In this document: piece by piece, positions 45,329-54,540 of the stretch
Numbering within the stretch: the first letter of the stretch is position 1
Layout of the letters: every line of letters starts with the position of its first letter
Source: Paenibacillus sp. R14(2021)
GTDB lineage: Bacteria; Bacillota; Bacilli; Paenibacillales; Paenibacillaceae
Assembly (NCBI RefSeq): GCF_019431355.1
Contig: NZ_CP080269.1
Coordinates: 5,715,001-5,779,000, forward strand
Direction: 5' to 3'
Length of the DNA: 64,000 nt
Translations under genes and position numbers: made by a program
Notes under the pieces: model-generated
What the model was told of the DNA's origin: nothing
Database searches by the model: none
The model's input: only the letters and a program-made list of their open reading frames with translations

Positions 45329-45359
45329 CAGTATGGCGTTGTAGATTGGTAATTATGCA
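45329..45359 (-). promoter_or_regulatory. Sigma-G-like forespore promoter of the ger operon
   Basis: On the minus strand, TGCATA (45359-45354), an 18-bp spacer, and CATACTG (45335-45329). Sigma-G boxes in Bacillus are near TGMATA and CATNMTA with 17-18 bp spacing, and germination receptors are known sigma-G targets. Position (~60 bp before the GerA start) fits. Confidence 0.65.
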
Positions 45360-45520
45360 ATTGGACTTGGAGGCAGGAGGGGAAGCAGCGCAAGCGCAGA
45401 CATTGGATGGTAGTTATTGACGCGGAAGTGGCGGGTGTGAATCGATCCGACCGCTTTTATAATGGACGCATGAAAGGCAAGCAGGCTTGAAAACAATCCG
45501 AATTAGGAGCGTGATCGATA

Positions 45521-45724
45521 ATGACTTGGCTGATGGGTGTTGTTGTTATCGTCATGGTGCTTGGCTTTGTCGGCACCATGATGATCGGACAATCCAAGAG
45601 CAATAAAGAGGCGAATTCCGGCTATTACGCGAATGCGGAGAAGAAATGGAACAATCTCAGCGGTATCTATATCCTCAGCATGATCGCGGTCGTTATTATC
45701 ATCTTTGCCGTCCTGTTGAAGTAA
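45521..45724 (+). CDS. Small two-TM membrane protein
   Basis: 67 residues: TM at 3-23 (WLMGVVVIVMVLGFVGTMMIG), a polar loop SKSNKEANSGYYANAEKKWNN, and TM near 47-66. AGGAG upstream of ATG 45521. Unrecognised; lies between the ger operon and a thioredoxin gene. Confidence 0.75.
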   Translation: MTWLMGVVVIVMVLGFVGTMMIGQSKSNKEANSGYYANAEKKWNNLSGIYILSMIAVVIIIFAVLLK

Positions 45725-45831
45725 GAGGTATGTATTGTAATCTACATTACGGTGAGAATAACGAAGGGGCGTTAAGATACAGCTATCAATTCAATAGAGC
45801 ACAATAACGATTACAAAAGGAGCGGCCCAAC

Positions 45832-46149
45832 ATGGATAGAATCGAAACAGAAGCGGAATTTCAAGAACTGGTCAATCGAGATCAATATACCGTCATCAAA
45901 TTCGACACGACGTGGTGCCCGGATTGCAAAAATATGGACCGATTCATCGGTGCGATTATCGAAGAGAATAAGGATAAGGACTTCTACGCGCTCGATGCCG
46001 AGCAATTTCAGCCGATCGCGGAAGCGAATGATGTACGCGGCATTCCAAGTCTGCTCGTGTATAAGAATGGCCAGAAGCTGGCGCATCTGCACAGCAAATT
46101 CGCCAAAACCCCCGGTCAAGTTCAGGAATACCTGGATTCCCTGCACTAA
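45832..46149 (+). CDS. Thioredoxin-like protein
   Basis: 105 residues. Active site TTWCPDCKNMDRF near residue 28 and cis-Pro loop RGIPSLLVYKNGQ near 70. The WCPDC variant (Trp-Cys-Pro-Asp-Cys) is seen in YtpP/YdbP-type thioredoxins of Bacillus. AAAGGAG before ATG 45832; strong terminator after. Presumed disulfide oxidoreductase. Confidence 0.93.
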   Translation: MDRIETEAEFQELVNRDQYTVIKFDTTWCPDCKNMDRFIGAIIEENKDKDFYALDAEQFQPIAEANDVRGIPSLLVYKNGQKLAHLHSKFAKTPGQVQEYLDSLH

Positions 46150-46177
46150 GCATCGTTTGGAATGGCATAACGTATAA

Positions 46178-46212
46178 CAACCCTCGGCTTCCGCCGAGGG
46201 TTGTTGTTTTTG
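46178..46212 (+). terminator. Rho-independent terminator
   Basis: AACAACCCTCGGC / GCCGAGGGTTGTT with a TTCC loop and T tail. Confidence 0.92.
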
Positions 46213-46245
46213 TCTCTTTTATCCAATTCAGGCGACACGAAACCC

Positions 46246-46728
46246 TTAGTTCTGGGACAACAATCTCTTGTACACGGAGATGATCCCGAAATGAATGCCT
46301 TCATGATATAAGTTATAACGGAGCGACTGCTCCGGCGTATGCAGACCGAGCCCCGTCGACGTTGTAATGGTAGGCGCGGATTCGTTCAAGCGGCTGACAG
46401 GAAGCAATTCGCGAATTCTCTGAGGCTGATTCTTTAACAATTGCTCCAGCTCCGGTATCGTCGGCACAGGAGCCGAGATCGCGATTTGGTCCTGCGGAGA
46501 CGTTCCATAAGGAAAGCGCTCCATAAATCCTTCCGGCAAATGAAGAGGCAGATTCAATTGCGACAAAGCCAAGATTTCCGTCACGGTGTAGACGTGACCA
46601 AGCTGCCAGCGGATATTATTGCGGAAACCGGCCGGCATTCGATCCCCAAGCTCCTCGGTTACTCCCTGCAGCAGTTCAAGCGTTTGACTTCTGATGAAGG
46701 CCAATTGGTCGAATAGATTTGTTTCCAT
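46246..46728 (-). CDS. DinB family protein
   Basis: 160 residues. DinB-type four-helix bundle: FRNNIRWQLGHVYTVTEI with a candidate metal His and LRYNLYHEGIHFGIISVYKR at the C-terminus with a His pair. AAAGGAGC upstream of ATG 46728. Unrelated in sequence detail to the two DinB-like genes near 27-28 kb. Confidence 0.88.
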   Translation of the reverse strand: METNLFDQLAFIRSQTLELLQGVTEELGDRMPAGFRNNIRWQLGHVYTVTEILALSQLNLPLHLPEGFMERFPYGTSPQDQIAISAPVPTIPELEQLLKNQPQRIRELLPVSRLNESAPTITTSTGLGLHTPEQSLRYNLYHEGIHFGIISVYKRLLSQN

Positions 46729-46832
46729 TACATCGCTCCTTTAGTTGAATTCCATTCTCGCATTTGGTATGTTGCCCGGAATAAATCGTTGTACTCCTAA
46801 GTGACATTGTCATTATGACGTGCTGCATGCAG

Positions 46833-47393
46833 TTAAGCCCGTTCGGTATGGACGGTCTTGCCTTCATAGAAGAGACGATCCATGGCCGCCTCTTTCTCCT
46901 TGGCCGCCATGGAGGCTGCCGTTAATTTGTAGAAAGCAGTTTTACTGCCTAAGGGGGAGACATATCGTTCTAAATGACTCCGCCCGAGCGGCCGATCATA
47001 GTAGCCGGGTACATATTTGTCCAGCATGACTTGCATGGCTTCCATTGCCTCGTCGAGGTCGGTTAACTGATGCAAGGAGCCTTCGATGATGACGCTCAAA
47101 TAAGCCGTATCGGTCTTGGCTGGGATCGGACTCGTAATGGTCCCGTAATTCTCGCTGACGGTGAAGCAAGCACGAGGGTTATGCTCGATATAAGTGACTT
47201 TTCTCCCTTCTTCCGCCCCGTGAAAATAAATCGCGCCGTTCAGCCAAACGAAATTGAGAGGAATAACATAGGGGATGTCTTCTGAAGACAAGCCGAGAAA
47301 TCCAATACGGGCCTGTTCGAGAAAGTGCTGAATTTTGCCGGTATCCGTACACGTGCGTTTCTCGTTGCGAATGGAATGCATCGTATTCATCAC
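46833..47393 (-). CDS. Pyridoxamine 5'-phosphate oxidase-like flavin-binding protein
   Basis: 186 residues of the FMN-binding split-barrel fold: [31 protein letters not shown] and [17 protein letters not shown] resemble NimA/PNPOx-like proteins. Likely binds FMN; activity unknown. AAAGGTG upstream of ATG 47393. Single gene. Confidence 0.88.
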   Translation of the reverse strand: MMNTMHSIRNEKRTCTDTGKIQHFLEQARIGFLGLSSEDIPYVIPLNFVWLNGAIYFHGAEEGRKVTYIEHNPRACFTVSENYGTITSPIPAKTDTAYLSVIIEGSLHQLTDLDEAMEAMQVMLDKYVPGYYDRPLGRSHLERYVSPLGSKTAFYKLTAASMAAKEKEAAMDRLFYEGKTVHTERA

Positions 47394-47774
47394 CTTTGTT
47401 TGATTGTTTACTCGCGTTCAAGCGTCTACTTAAGTGCCTGTACTGGTTTAAATGTAGTGTAACCAAGTACGATAAATCTCTGGCTCGAATATGCATGGGA
47501 AAATGAGCGAATTAGAAAACGATATTTTCGTAAGCAGATGTATTCGTAAACGTCGGCATGGCTATGGGTATCGGTACCTTCTCTAGTTGTAATTCCACTG
47601 TTCCTGCTCTTCTTCGCACAGCTGAAACAGAGCCGCAGCTGAACCAAGAGCCGGACGATTAATAATTCAAGACAGGCACAGATAGGCCCACGCCCACATA
47701 TAATGTAGAACAGTCTCGAATCGTCGGGGAGCCATGGATCTACCCGGCCATTACATTATGGGGGTGGCCGTATC
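47394..47774. other. Intergenic region before the sigK fragment
   Basis: About 380 bp with no credible gene on either strand. It should hold the promoter of the PNPOx-like gene (minus) and of sigK (plus). CATATAAT at 47697-47704 resembles the -10 box of sigma-E promoters, as expected for sigK, but I see no matching -35. Confidence 0.4.
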
Positions 47775-48143
47775 ATGCCTGGATTATTTGCTACGATCGC
47801 TTTGTTTATTAAACAGTTGTCACTGCTCGTCTCCTATGTCAAAAACAACGCATTTCCCCAGCCGCTTCAAGAAGAAGAAGAACTGCGCCACCTGCAGTTA
47901 ATGGCTGAGGGCGATCAGCGTTCGCGAAATTTGCTTATCGAGCACAACCTCAGACTGGTCGCTCATATCGTAAAAAAATTCGACAATACAGGTGAAGATC
48001 TCGAGGATCTGATCTCCATCGGGACCATCGGTCTAATCAAGGCGATCGAAAGCTTCCAGACCGGCAAAGGCACGAAATTGGCAACGTTTGCAGCCCGCTG
48101 CATCGAGAATGATAATCTAATGTCATTAGTGCTGCATCGTTGA
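47775..48143 (+). CDS. sigK: Sporulation sigma factor SigK, N-terminal fragment (SpoIVCB-like), interrupted
   Basis: 122 residues. Opens [30 protein letters not shown] and continues through [36 protein letters not shown] and [12 protein letters not shown], the pro-sequence and region 2 of SigK. The alignment with SigK ends at CIEN-D, where the DNA reads GAGAATGATAATC instead of the expected GAGAATGAAATT. From there an unrelated tail (NLMSLVLHR) leads to a stop. In B. subtilis the skin element splits sigK into spoIVCB and spoIIIC at this very place. Regions 3-4 are absent from the window. GGGGGTGG precedes ATG 47775. Confidence 0.85.
   Translation: MPGLFATIALFIKQLSLLVSYVKNNAFPQPLQEEEELRHLQLMAEGDQRSRNLLIEHNLRLVAHIVKKFDNTGEDLEDLISIGTIGLIKAIESFQTGKGTKLATFAARCIENDNLMSLVLHR
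48108..48112 (+). other. Candidate left junction (AATGA core) of a sigK-intervening element
   Basis: AATGA in the codons GAG AAT GA is where homology to SigK ends. From memory, the B. subtilis skin element recombines at a 5-bp AATGA core in this codon context. The partner site and spoIIIC-like half are not in the window, so the element would be longer than 15.9 kb, or the gene is simply broken. Confidence 0.55.
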
Positions 48144-48186
48144 TTAAGATATTTAAGGAAGCCACAGCATTCATGTGGCTTTTTTC

Positions 48187-49026
48187 GTGTTTATTTTAAA
48201 GAATGAAGAACCTACAGCCAACGATGAAGAATTGATTGCTCTGCTGGCACGGCAAACCTTTTTGGGTGACCGAGCCAAAGAAGTTATCTCCCATGCTACT
48301 GTCGGTGTGGTAGGATTGGGCGGGGGCGGCTCACACATTGTTCAACAATTGGCCCATGTAGGATTTGACCACTATGTATTGTTTGATGGTGACCGAATCG
48401 AAGAGTCGAACCTTAATCGGTTAATCGGCGGGACTGTTGATGACGTCCAAAACCGAAAGACAAAGGTTGAAATTGCCGAGAGGATGATTCGCAACTTACA
48501 ACCAGGAGCCGTTATTCGTTCATTTGTTTCGGATTGGCAACAACATGCAGAAGAGATTCGCAACTGCGATGTTGTGCTAGGGTGTTTGGATGGTCTCCAG
48601 GCAATGAGCGAACTGTAGGCTACATGTAGGAGATTCCTAATTCCTTACATCGACATCGGTTTGGATGTGTATCCCGAAATCGAAAACCAGCCGCCCCGGA
48701 AGGCAGGACAAATAATTACTTCGGTCCCAGGCTTTCCTTGTTTACGATGCATGAACTTTATGTCGGATGAGGATATAACACGGGAAGTGCAGCGATATGG
48801 AGCAGCTGGTGTCAGGCCACAGGTAGTGTTTGCAAACGGTGTTCTTGCCTCTACTGCTGTAGCCGTAGTGGTGGGTCTGTTAACTGATTGGAGTAAATCC
48901 ACTCGAGGACCGATATTCTTATCCTATGACGGAAACAAGGGAACCCTTATACCGGATGTGCGCCTTCAATTCGCCAAACCTTGTAACCATTTTCCTTCTC
49001 AGGATGTAGGGGAATTAAGACTGTAG
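48187..49026 (+). pseudogene. ThiF/MoeB/HesA-type E1-like adenylyltransferase with an in-frame TAG
   Basis: Frame from about GTG 48187: nucleotide-binding VGVVGLGGGGSHIVQQLAHVG, DGDRIEESNLNRL, and VVLGCLDGLQAMSEL, then TAG at 48616-48618. It resumes in the same frame CRRFLIPYIDIGLDVYPE, with FPCLRCMNF (one Cys pair), to 49026. E1-like enzymes adenylate the C-terminus of ubiquitin-like or sulfur-carrier proteins. No partner gene is adjacent. One base change would restore it. The N-terminus may also be shortened by the element boundary. Confidence 0.8.
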
Positions 49027-49095
49027 AACTGCAAATACAGGCACGATGTAGGTAATATTCGAAAGTGCCTTTATATTTGCACCACGCTGCAAAAA

Positions 49096-49124
49096 CAAAG
49101 GGACCGTTTTTATCAGTCCCTTTA
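49096..49124. terminator. Hairpin terminator between the ThiF-like gene and the recombinase trio
   Basis: AAAGGGAC / GTCCCTTT around TTTTTATCA. A second hairpin, TGCCCT / AGGGCATTTTC, follows at 49131-49170, and a larger inverted repeat (TGCAAATA..TATTTGCA) lies at 49029-49083. Confidence 0.6.
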
Positions 49125-49213
49125 AGAATTGATGCCCTGTCCACTCTAAAGCGGAAGGGCATTTTCTTGTTTACTCCTCGTCCACAAAGAAAACTGATCT
49201 AGTCAACATGCCA

Positions 49214-50134
49214 TCATTCATCTAATAAACCATCAAAATCAATAATCCCCAGGTAATTCAGTGTGGTTTCAAGCAACTCATGTCTAAGCTGCCGTTGGAT
49301 TATTCTTGGATGGATTCCCTGCTCCAACATCAGATGTGCCATGGTATATCTAAGCCAATGAGAAGTGACCCTCTGAACGCCAGCAGCTTCACATATTGAT
49401 TCGATCCAATTGTTCAAATCCTTCTTGGTCGTTAATCTTTGACCATTTGATTGAATAAAGAGATAGGTATTGCCTTCCTTAAAGCGCGCTTGATTGAAAG
49501 GATGCTTCACATAAGCTGCTAATTCTTCGGTAAGTGTTTCACTTAGCCTAACAGAGTTTGAGCTTGTTTTTTGGCCGCGGCTAACATACAGGGTCGCTCT
49601 ATCAAAATCTATCTGGTCAATCTGTAATTCACGAGTTTCCTGGTTTCTTAAGCCTGTGTTCACTAGCAGGAAAATGAGTAAATAGGACTGTTTGATAAAT
49701 GGGTCCATACGTAATGCTGCATTCAATAGCTTCTCCACTTCATCGTTAGTAAGCCATTTGTTTAGGACGCTCCTATTGTAGTATGGGTTTTTATAGTAGA
49801 GTAGAGGATTTTTATTGATTAATTTCATGCTTTTCAAAAATGCAAATAAATGTCTAAGTGCAGAAATTGTATTTGCTAAAATCGCCTTGGTAGCGCCGTT
49901 ATTCAGCAGGTCTTCAATAAATTCATCAATGAACGTATTGTCAATCGGATCGAAGTGAGTCCTTTCAATGTCGCATACAAACTTATCGAAATCGAGCGTC
50001 CCTTTAAGTCCTGCCTTTTCTAAATACTGACCAAATCTGCGGTAAGCGGTTCGATAATTTTCTTTTGTTTTGTCCTTCAAATTTGTATACTTTTCCCAAT
50101 ATCCAATGTATTCAGATTCCATTAATATAGACAT
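49214..50134 (-). CDS. Tyrosine recombinase 3 of a trio
   Basis: 306 residues. Core-binding domain (KTKENYRTAYRRFGQYLEKAG), then the catalytic domain with Arg in VNTGLRNQETRELQ, box II SHWLRYTMAHLML (HxLRY), LRHELLETTLNYLGI with the presumed Tyr nucleophile. Third in transcription order, 17 bp behind the second recombinase. Trios of different tyrosine recombinases are known from RIT elements and Tn554-like transposons; which type this is, I cannot say. Confidence 0.88.
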   Translation of the reverse strand: MSILMESEYIGYWEKYTNLKDKTKENYRTAYRRFGQYLEKAGLKGTLDFDKFVCDIERTHFDPIDNTFIDEFIEDLLNNGATKAILANTISALRHLFAFLKSMKLINKNPLLYYKNPYYNRSVLNKWLTNDEVEKLLNAALRMDPFIKQSYLLIFLLVNTGLRNQETRELQIDQIDFDRATLYVSRGQKTSSNSVRLSETLTEELAAYVKHPFNQARFKEGNTYLFIQSNGQRLTTKKDLNNWIESICEAAGVQRVTSHWLRYTMAHLMLEQGIHPRIIQRQLRHELLETTLNYLGIIDFDGLLDE

Positions 50135-50151
50135 ACAGAGCCCTCCGTGGA

Positions 50152-51243
50152 TTATTTGTTATTGATCCCTTTTGCGAAGGGATGTTTTTCGATTGCTGCT
50201 TTCAATTGCTGTGTAAACAATTTCAGATAAACAGAAGTTGTTTTGACATCACAGTGTCCTAAGAGGCGAGACAAGGTATAGATATCAATACCTGAATCCA
50301 GTGCATACACGGAGAAGCAATGTCGGAATGTGTGAACACAGTAGTCATTCTTTTTATCTTCCGGAATCGTCGTGGCTCTTCTGATATAATCCTTCACAAA
50401 GGATTGAATGGCGCGGTTTGAGAGTGACGACTTTCCGCGATTAGCCGAAAAAACGAACAGATCCCGATACTCTTCATAAGGCAGAGTACTTTTCTGAGAT
50501 TGAAATGTAAATTCAACATAATCCGTTAAAATGGTGTACCCCAGAGCGCTGATATGTCGCTTTTGTTTAAAGCCGCCTCTGCCTTTGGCGATAACATAGA
50601 AAGTGGGAGATTCATTCAGAATATCTGCAATCCTTAAACGAGCAAGTTCGCATAAACGAATACCACTGGACAGAAAAGTCATCACAATAACAAAATTCCG
50701 GTAGTTGCTCTGACTAAGCTCCACAACTTCATTTATTTGCTCTACTGTAAGAGCTTTTGGAATTTCATCCTTTGGCATGGGTAAAGCTTTTAGAATAGGC
50801 TTCAAATCTTCAATGGTATCCTTATAGAAGTGTTTCACTGTAACCCTGAAAAAGGCACTCAAGAAGCCACATTTACGTGAATAGGTAGACTTATTCGTTT
50901 TATAGTTCTCTAAATAATCTTTGATAAGGATTGGTTCCATAAGCTGCTCCAATGTTGGTTCGGCTTTACAAAATTTCGCTACATGCTTAATAAACAAACC
51001 GAACTCGTATTTGTATCCTCTTCTGGATTCCGGAGCTAAGCCGAGATAGTAGCCGGATGATAAATAAAACTGCCGGACCTGCTCAAGAGTTACAATGGGT
51101 GTAACATCGCTTGTAACCGGCGCTACGACTACCTTTAGGTCCGACAATGCAGATTGTAAACGATCTAGTCCATACTGTTCGATAGCTAATTGCAGGGTGT
51201 TTTTCAGTTCTTTAGACTTTGTGGATGCTTTTACGATAGGCAT
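50152..51243 (-). CDS. Tyrosine recombinase 2 of a trio
   Basis: 363 residues. N-terminal ~50 residues variable, core-binding domain, then FLSSGIRLCELARLR (Arg), KGRGGFKQKRHI, VHTFRHCFSVYALD (HxxR box), LSRLLGHCDVKTTSVYLKL (His and Tyr). All catalytic residues seem present. AGGAGAG upstream of ATG 51243. Lies between the other two recombinases on the same strand. Confidence 0.9.
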   Translation of the reverse strand: MPIVKASTKSKELKNTLQLAIEQYGLDRLQSALSDLKVVVAPVTSDVTPIVTLEQVRQFYLSSGYYLGLAPESRRGYKYEFGLFIKHVAKFCKAEPTLEQLMEPILIKDYLENYKTNKSTYSRKCGFLSAFFRVTVKHFYKDTIEDLKPILKALPMPKDEIPKALTVEQINEVVELSQSNYRNFVIVMTFLSSGIRLCELARLRIADILNESPTFYVIAKGRGGFKQKRHISALGYTILTDYVEFTFQSQKSTLPYEEYRDLFVFSANRGKSSLSNRAIQSFVKDYIRRATTIPEDKKNDYCVHTFRHCFSVYALDSGIDIYTLSRLLGHCDVKTTSVYLKLFTQQLKAAIEKHPFAKGINNK

Positions 51244-51468
51244 TTGTTAACTCTCCTCACATGAGAATCTACTTTACAGTCCTACCGGACTGCCTTATAA
51301 TACAAATATCTAATCTTTCATTTTCAAGCGGGTGTAGCCAGGCGGCAGGATCCGTACCGTGGGCTCCTTATGGAGCAGAATGTTCAGACCCTTACTAGGA
51401 TAGGTCTGTCCTTTTTCACAGTACGAAACCTGAAGTGTTGGCTTATTTGTGTTTCTGCTGAAAAACAT

Positions 51469-52899
51469 CTATTCATGGATGCTTGTGACATGTCTGACAC
51501 GAAAGGTTTCCGTGTTGCCAAATAGATTGAACTTTTTCATAGCAGCCCCCAGTTCATCTGTACTACGGTGGATATAACGACTGGCGGTTTCACTTTTGGA
51601 AAATCGGCCGAGGTATTTTAAAAGCTTTGGAGTACACTCCTCCTTTGACAGCTTCGTAACATAAGTGTGTCGAAGTAAATGAAGTCCTCCCGGATAACGC
51701 CATCCCGCTATTTTGCTGAATATTCTGTAGTAGACGTAGAGGGAATCGGCGAAAGAAGAAGGTACTAGCCCAAAGATGTTGCCTTTCAAATCAGGGTTCT
51801 TCAGCTGAGATAATGTCTTTACAATCTGGTGTGGGAGGAGTAGAACATCAACACGGCCTCCCTTGCCGTAAATTTTGACGGAGGGCCACCCACGGGTGTT
51901 GAAATTTTCCCAGCGAAGGGATGAAACTTCGATCTTTCTTAATCCGAGGTAAAGCATACACTCGAATGCAAGTCTGTACAGTTTCGGGTTCGGAGCGTAT
52001 GTTTCGATTACGGTGAAGAGTCTTGATATTTCGTCATTAGTTGGTATGTCGCGGTACAAGTACTTTTCATACTTGATCTTTCGGATCCCCTCCGTGATAT
52101 CATCCAGGAGTTTGCTCTCTTGATAGAGACTTTGGAAAAGGTTGATGACGAAGCCCTGGATATAATTGGCGTGACTAGGTTCGAGATCATCACTCAATAC
52201 CTTCTGCTTGAGATAAGCACCGAATTCTACAAGATGTTCATTCTTTACTTGATACAGGGGCACCGAATCAGGGTTGAATTGCTGAAGGTCCGCGTACACA
52301 GTGGTTGCCCATGAGAGAAAGCGGAAGTAGGCTCGTTTGCGTTCTTGTATGGTTTTCTTGCTTACTCCCTTTAATGTAGCCAGGTGTGACAGTATGGTCG
52401 GATGTTGGAGCGCCGGTATATTTCGTGATTTCTTCTGCAAGTGAAACCATTCCGGTTTTTCTTTGCGAAAGTAGAGACGAAATAACAGCTTCAGATAACG
52501 AATGGTTGTATCAGAATTTGCGGCATCCGCTGCTCTCTGAAACAAAATATGGTCTTGGAGCGCAGCGTCATCAAGATCTTTGCTGAATAGCTTCTGTTCT
52601 TTGGCGATGTCATTCATCAAAATTTGAAGGCCACGAATAAGTCGGAAATAGTTATCAGGGGAACATTTTTTGGCCCTGATCTTGAAATAGGCGTGTAGCT
52701 TCTTCGAAGCGAATGAGGGTAGCACAATATTTTCGAAAAGCCAGTTATTGATTGCTGTTGCTCGAAATCCGGTGTCGGTTTCATTCGATAATGAGATAGA
52801 TTCATCATTAGCAGAAAGGTTATACATTGAACTTAACATTTCGATTACCGCCCCTTTCGTATTCAACTTGCGAATTGGGTAATTCGGTTTGTTATTCAT
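51469..52899 (-). CDS. Tyrosine recombinase 1 of a trio
   Basis: 476 residues. Long N-terminal domain, a core-binding-like region (KKTIQERKRAYFRFLSWATT), then MLYLGLRKIEVSSLRWEN (Arg), KGGRVDVLLLPH, LHLLRHTYVTKL (HxLRH) and LGRFSKSETASRYIH (Tyr; His position is Arg). AAAGGGG before ATG 52899. First gene of the trio; 225 bp separate it from the second. Confidence 0.88.
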   Translation of the reverse strand: MNNKPNYPIRKLNTKGAVIEMLSSMYNLSANDESISLSNETDTGFRATAINNWLFENIVLPSFASKKLHAYFKIRAKKCSPDNYFRLIRGLQILMNDIAKEQKLFSKDLDDAALQDHILFQRAADAANSDTTIRYLKLLFRLYFRKEKPEWFHLQKKSRNIPALQHPTILSHLATLKGVSKKTIQERKRAYFRFLSWATTVYADLQQFNPDSVPLYQVKNEHLVEFGAYLKQKVLSDDLEPSHANYIQGFVINLFQSLYQESKLLDDITEGIRKIKYEKYLYRDIPTNDEISRLFTVIETYAPNPKLYRLAFECMLYLGLRKIEVSSLRWENFNTRGWPSVKIYGKGGRVDVLLLPHQIVKTLSQLKNPDLKGNIFGLVPSSFADSLYVYYRIFSKIAGWRYPGGLHLLRHTYVTKLSKEECTPKLLKYLGRFSKSETASRYIHRSTDELGAAMKKFNLFGNTETFRVRHVTSIHE

Positions 52900-53350
52900 C
52901 AGTATTAACCCCTTTCGTGAAAAGTAGACTTTATCTGCAAGAACTTGCGTGAAAGCGGCTTTGTACGCAATATATTTCGCTATTTACTTACACAGGTAGG
53001 TAGCGAGCGACAGCTGGGTTGGCGGGGCATTGGCATGGTTGATTGTTAACAAATCGATCAACTGCTCCGCTCCTTGAAAAGTTGATAACGGAGGCACTCT
53101 CTGATAACTTGACCAAATTAATCATCTACAGGAGGGATCGGTATGAGGTTCAAGAGCTTTTTTATCATTATTTCTTATTCAAGTCAGAACTTACTTCCGG
53201 TCCACAAATGGTCCAGGTTTTCAAGCGTTTTGTAAGTTTTAGGACGTTATCGGGGAAAAATCGTGAGAAAAATAATGTGAAGTGGACCATTTCTGGACTT
53301 TTACTGAATCGGGTTGTGTAGTCATGCTATTCTTGACCTGGTGAACGATT
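52900..53350. other. Intergenic region between the recombinase trio and the next gene
   Basis: About 450 bp. A short frame with a good AGGAGGG site starts near 53142 (MRFKSFFIIISYSS, 30 codons), and a 92-codon frame overlaps it. I accept neither as a gene. Inverted arms AAATGGTCCA / TGGACCATTT lie near 53207 and 53283 and may be an element end or an operator. Confidence 0.4.
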
Positions 53351-54112
53351 ATGAATCAAAACCAGGACTTGAACGATCGCACAGCAATATCAATAAAGTC
53401 TGAAATGTCTAAAAAAATGCGTATCCCTTCAAAGGAAAGGATACGTTCAATTAAAAAGGATAGAAATAAGTGGGTAAAACTGCTTATTGATCAAAATCAT
53501 CTTGGAAATCGAAGAAGAATACTAGCTGAATCCATGGACCTAGGGATTAGTAATCTTAGAGAGATTACAGGCTGGGGAAAATCAACAGCATCCGATTTGC
53601 TTCGAACATCAGTAATGAAGGAAAGTACCCGTGAAATTGGCCGTGAATTTATTGCTCATTTTGGGATTTTCACTCGATCTTCATACTCATTAATTACTGA
53701 TGAAGATGCAAGTCTGGAATGGGAAGATACTTTGTTTAGATTAATTGAGCGCGACTGTATCGATGTGGAAGAATTAAACAAACAGATTCATATTGCTCTA
53801 GCAGATGGCAGTCGATTCTTAAAAGGAATCGTGTTAAAGAGCCAAGGCAAGAAACTGTATCTTCGCTTTGAAAGAAGAAACGGTTTGGTAATAATTGACC
53901 TTGCAAATGCCGATCTGACGACCTTTAGAATTTTTTCTGACATTCTACGAAACACTGAGATTTCCTGGAACTACTTGTTTTACCCTACGATCTTTCCTAA
54001 TAAAGAGTTCTTAATTTTCGTAGGGAATGCGGACGAATCTCGGATGCAGGAATTATTAAACGAGGATTTGTGTTGGGCGGATAAATGGGACAGGCTTTAT
54101 CGGTCGACATAG
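53351..54112 (+). CDS. Hypothetical protein, element-associated
   Basis: 253 residues. The N-terminal third is basic and helical with a possible helix-turn-helix (ISNLREITGWGKSTASDLLR). The C-terminal part is beta-rich (GIVLKSQGKKLYLRFERRNGLVIIDLANADL, FLIFVGNADESRMQELL). No known family recognised. Transcribed away from the recombinase trio and followed by a strong terminator. Could be an accessory DNA-binding factor of the element, but that is inference from position. Confidence 0.65.
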   Translation: MNQNQDLNDRTAISIKSEMSKKMRIPSKERIRSIKKDRNKWVKLLIDQNHLGNRRRILAESMDLGISNLREITGWGKSTASDLLRTSVMKESTREIGREFIAHFGIFTRSSYSLITDEDASLEWEDTLFRLIERDCIDVEELNKQIHIALADGSRFLKGIVLKSQGKKLYLRFERRNGLVIIDLANADLTTFRIFSDILRNTEISWNYLFYPTIFPNKEFLIFVGNADESRMQELLNEDLCWADKWDRLYRST

Positions 54113-54190
54113 TCATGAGATTATTAAATTCACCTTTAGCTATTGGTGAGAATGGATGTGCATTACTAAATTTTCATTTTTAAAAGTATA

Positions 54191-54248
54191 ACACAACAAA
54201 AAGGAAGCCTCCGTTTTCAATCTGAAAATGGGGCTTCCTTTTTGTTGT
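54191..54248 (+). terminator. Strong Rho-independent terminator
   Basis: CAACAAAAAGGAAGCC / GGCTTCCTTTTTGTTG, a 16-bp stem with an inner CATTTTC-type hairpin and T-rich tail. Confidence 0.92.
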
Positions 54249-54318
54249 TTTCATTTATTTAGGCCTCATTCCTAAAAAGAATCACAAACGAATTCAATCG
54301 CAGCTAGGGGGATGCCAC

Positions 54319-54459
54319 GTGAATATAAAAATCATCGTAAATAATAGTGATCGCAAGGCTAAGGCCGCTTGCTATAACTTACTGATAGACAAATATAGAA
54401 AATCCGGAAAAGATCCTATTCCAACCAACAAGCAGGTTGATGATTCCGCTAACAAATAA
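54319..54459 (+). CDS. Small basic protein
   Basis: 46 residues from GTG 54319 (AGGGGG 7 bases upstream): NIKIIVNNSDRKAKAACYN then LLIDKYRKSGKDPIPTNKQ. Soluble, Lys/Asp-rich. A large hairpin terminator follows, so it is a plausible independent gene. Family not recognised. Confidence 0.6.
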   Translation: MNIKIIVNNSDRKAKAACYNLLIDKYRKSGKDPIPTNKQVDDSANK

Positions 54460-54480
54460 ATGACAATGTAATATCCCTGA

Positions 54481-54540
54481 GGGTCTGATATCCTTCTTCA
54501 TAATCTTAACAGGTTATGATGGAGGCTATCAGACCCTCTT
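54481..54540 (+). terminator. Long hairpin terminator
   Basis: GAGGGTCTGATA / TATCAGACCCTC enclosing TCATAATC..GGTTATGA. Between here and 54896 I see only a partial copy of the CTAACGGG repeat and no gene. Confidence 0.75.

Noticed and set aside
53043-53321. 92-codon frame between the recombinases and the 53351 gene
   Set aside because: No ribosome site, overlaps inverted arms and another short frame, and has no recognisable features. Kept only as a note in the intergenic entry.
48187-54112. A phage-type skin prophage
   Set aside because: No capsid, portal, terminase, holin or large serine recombinase gene is visible in this interval.
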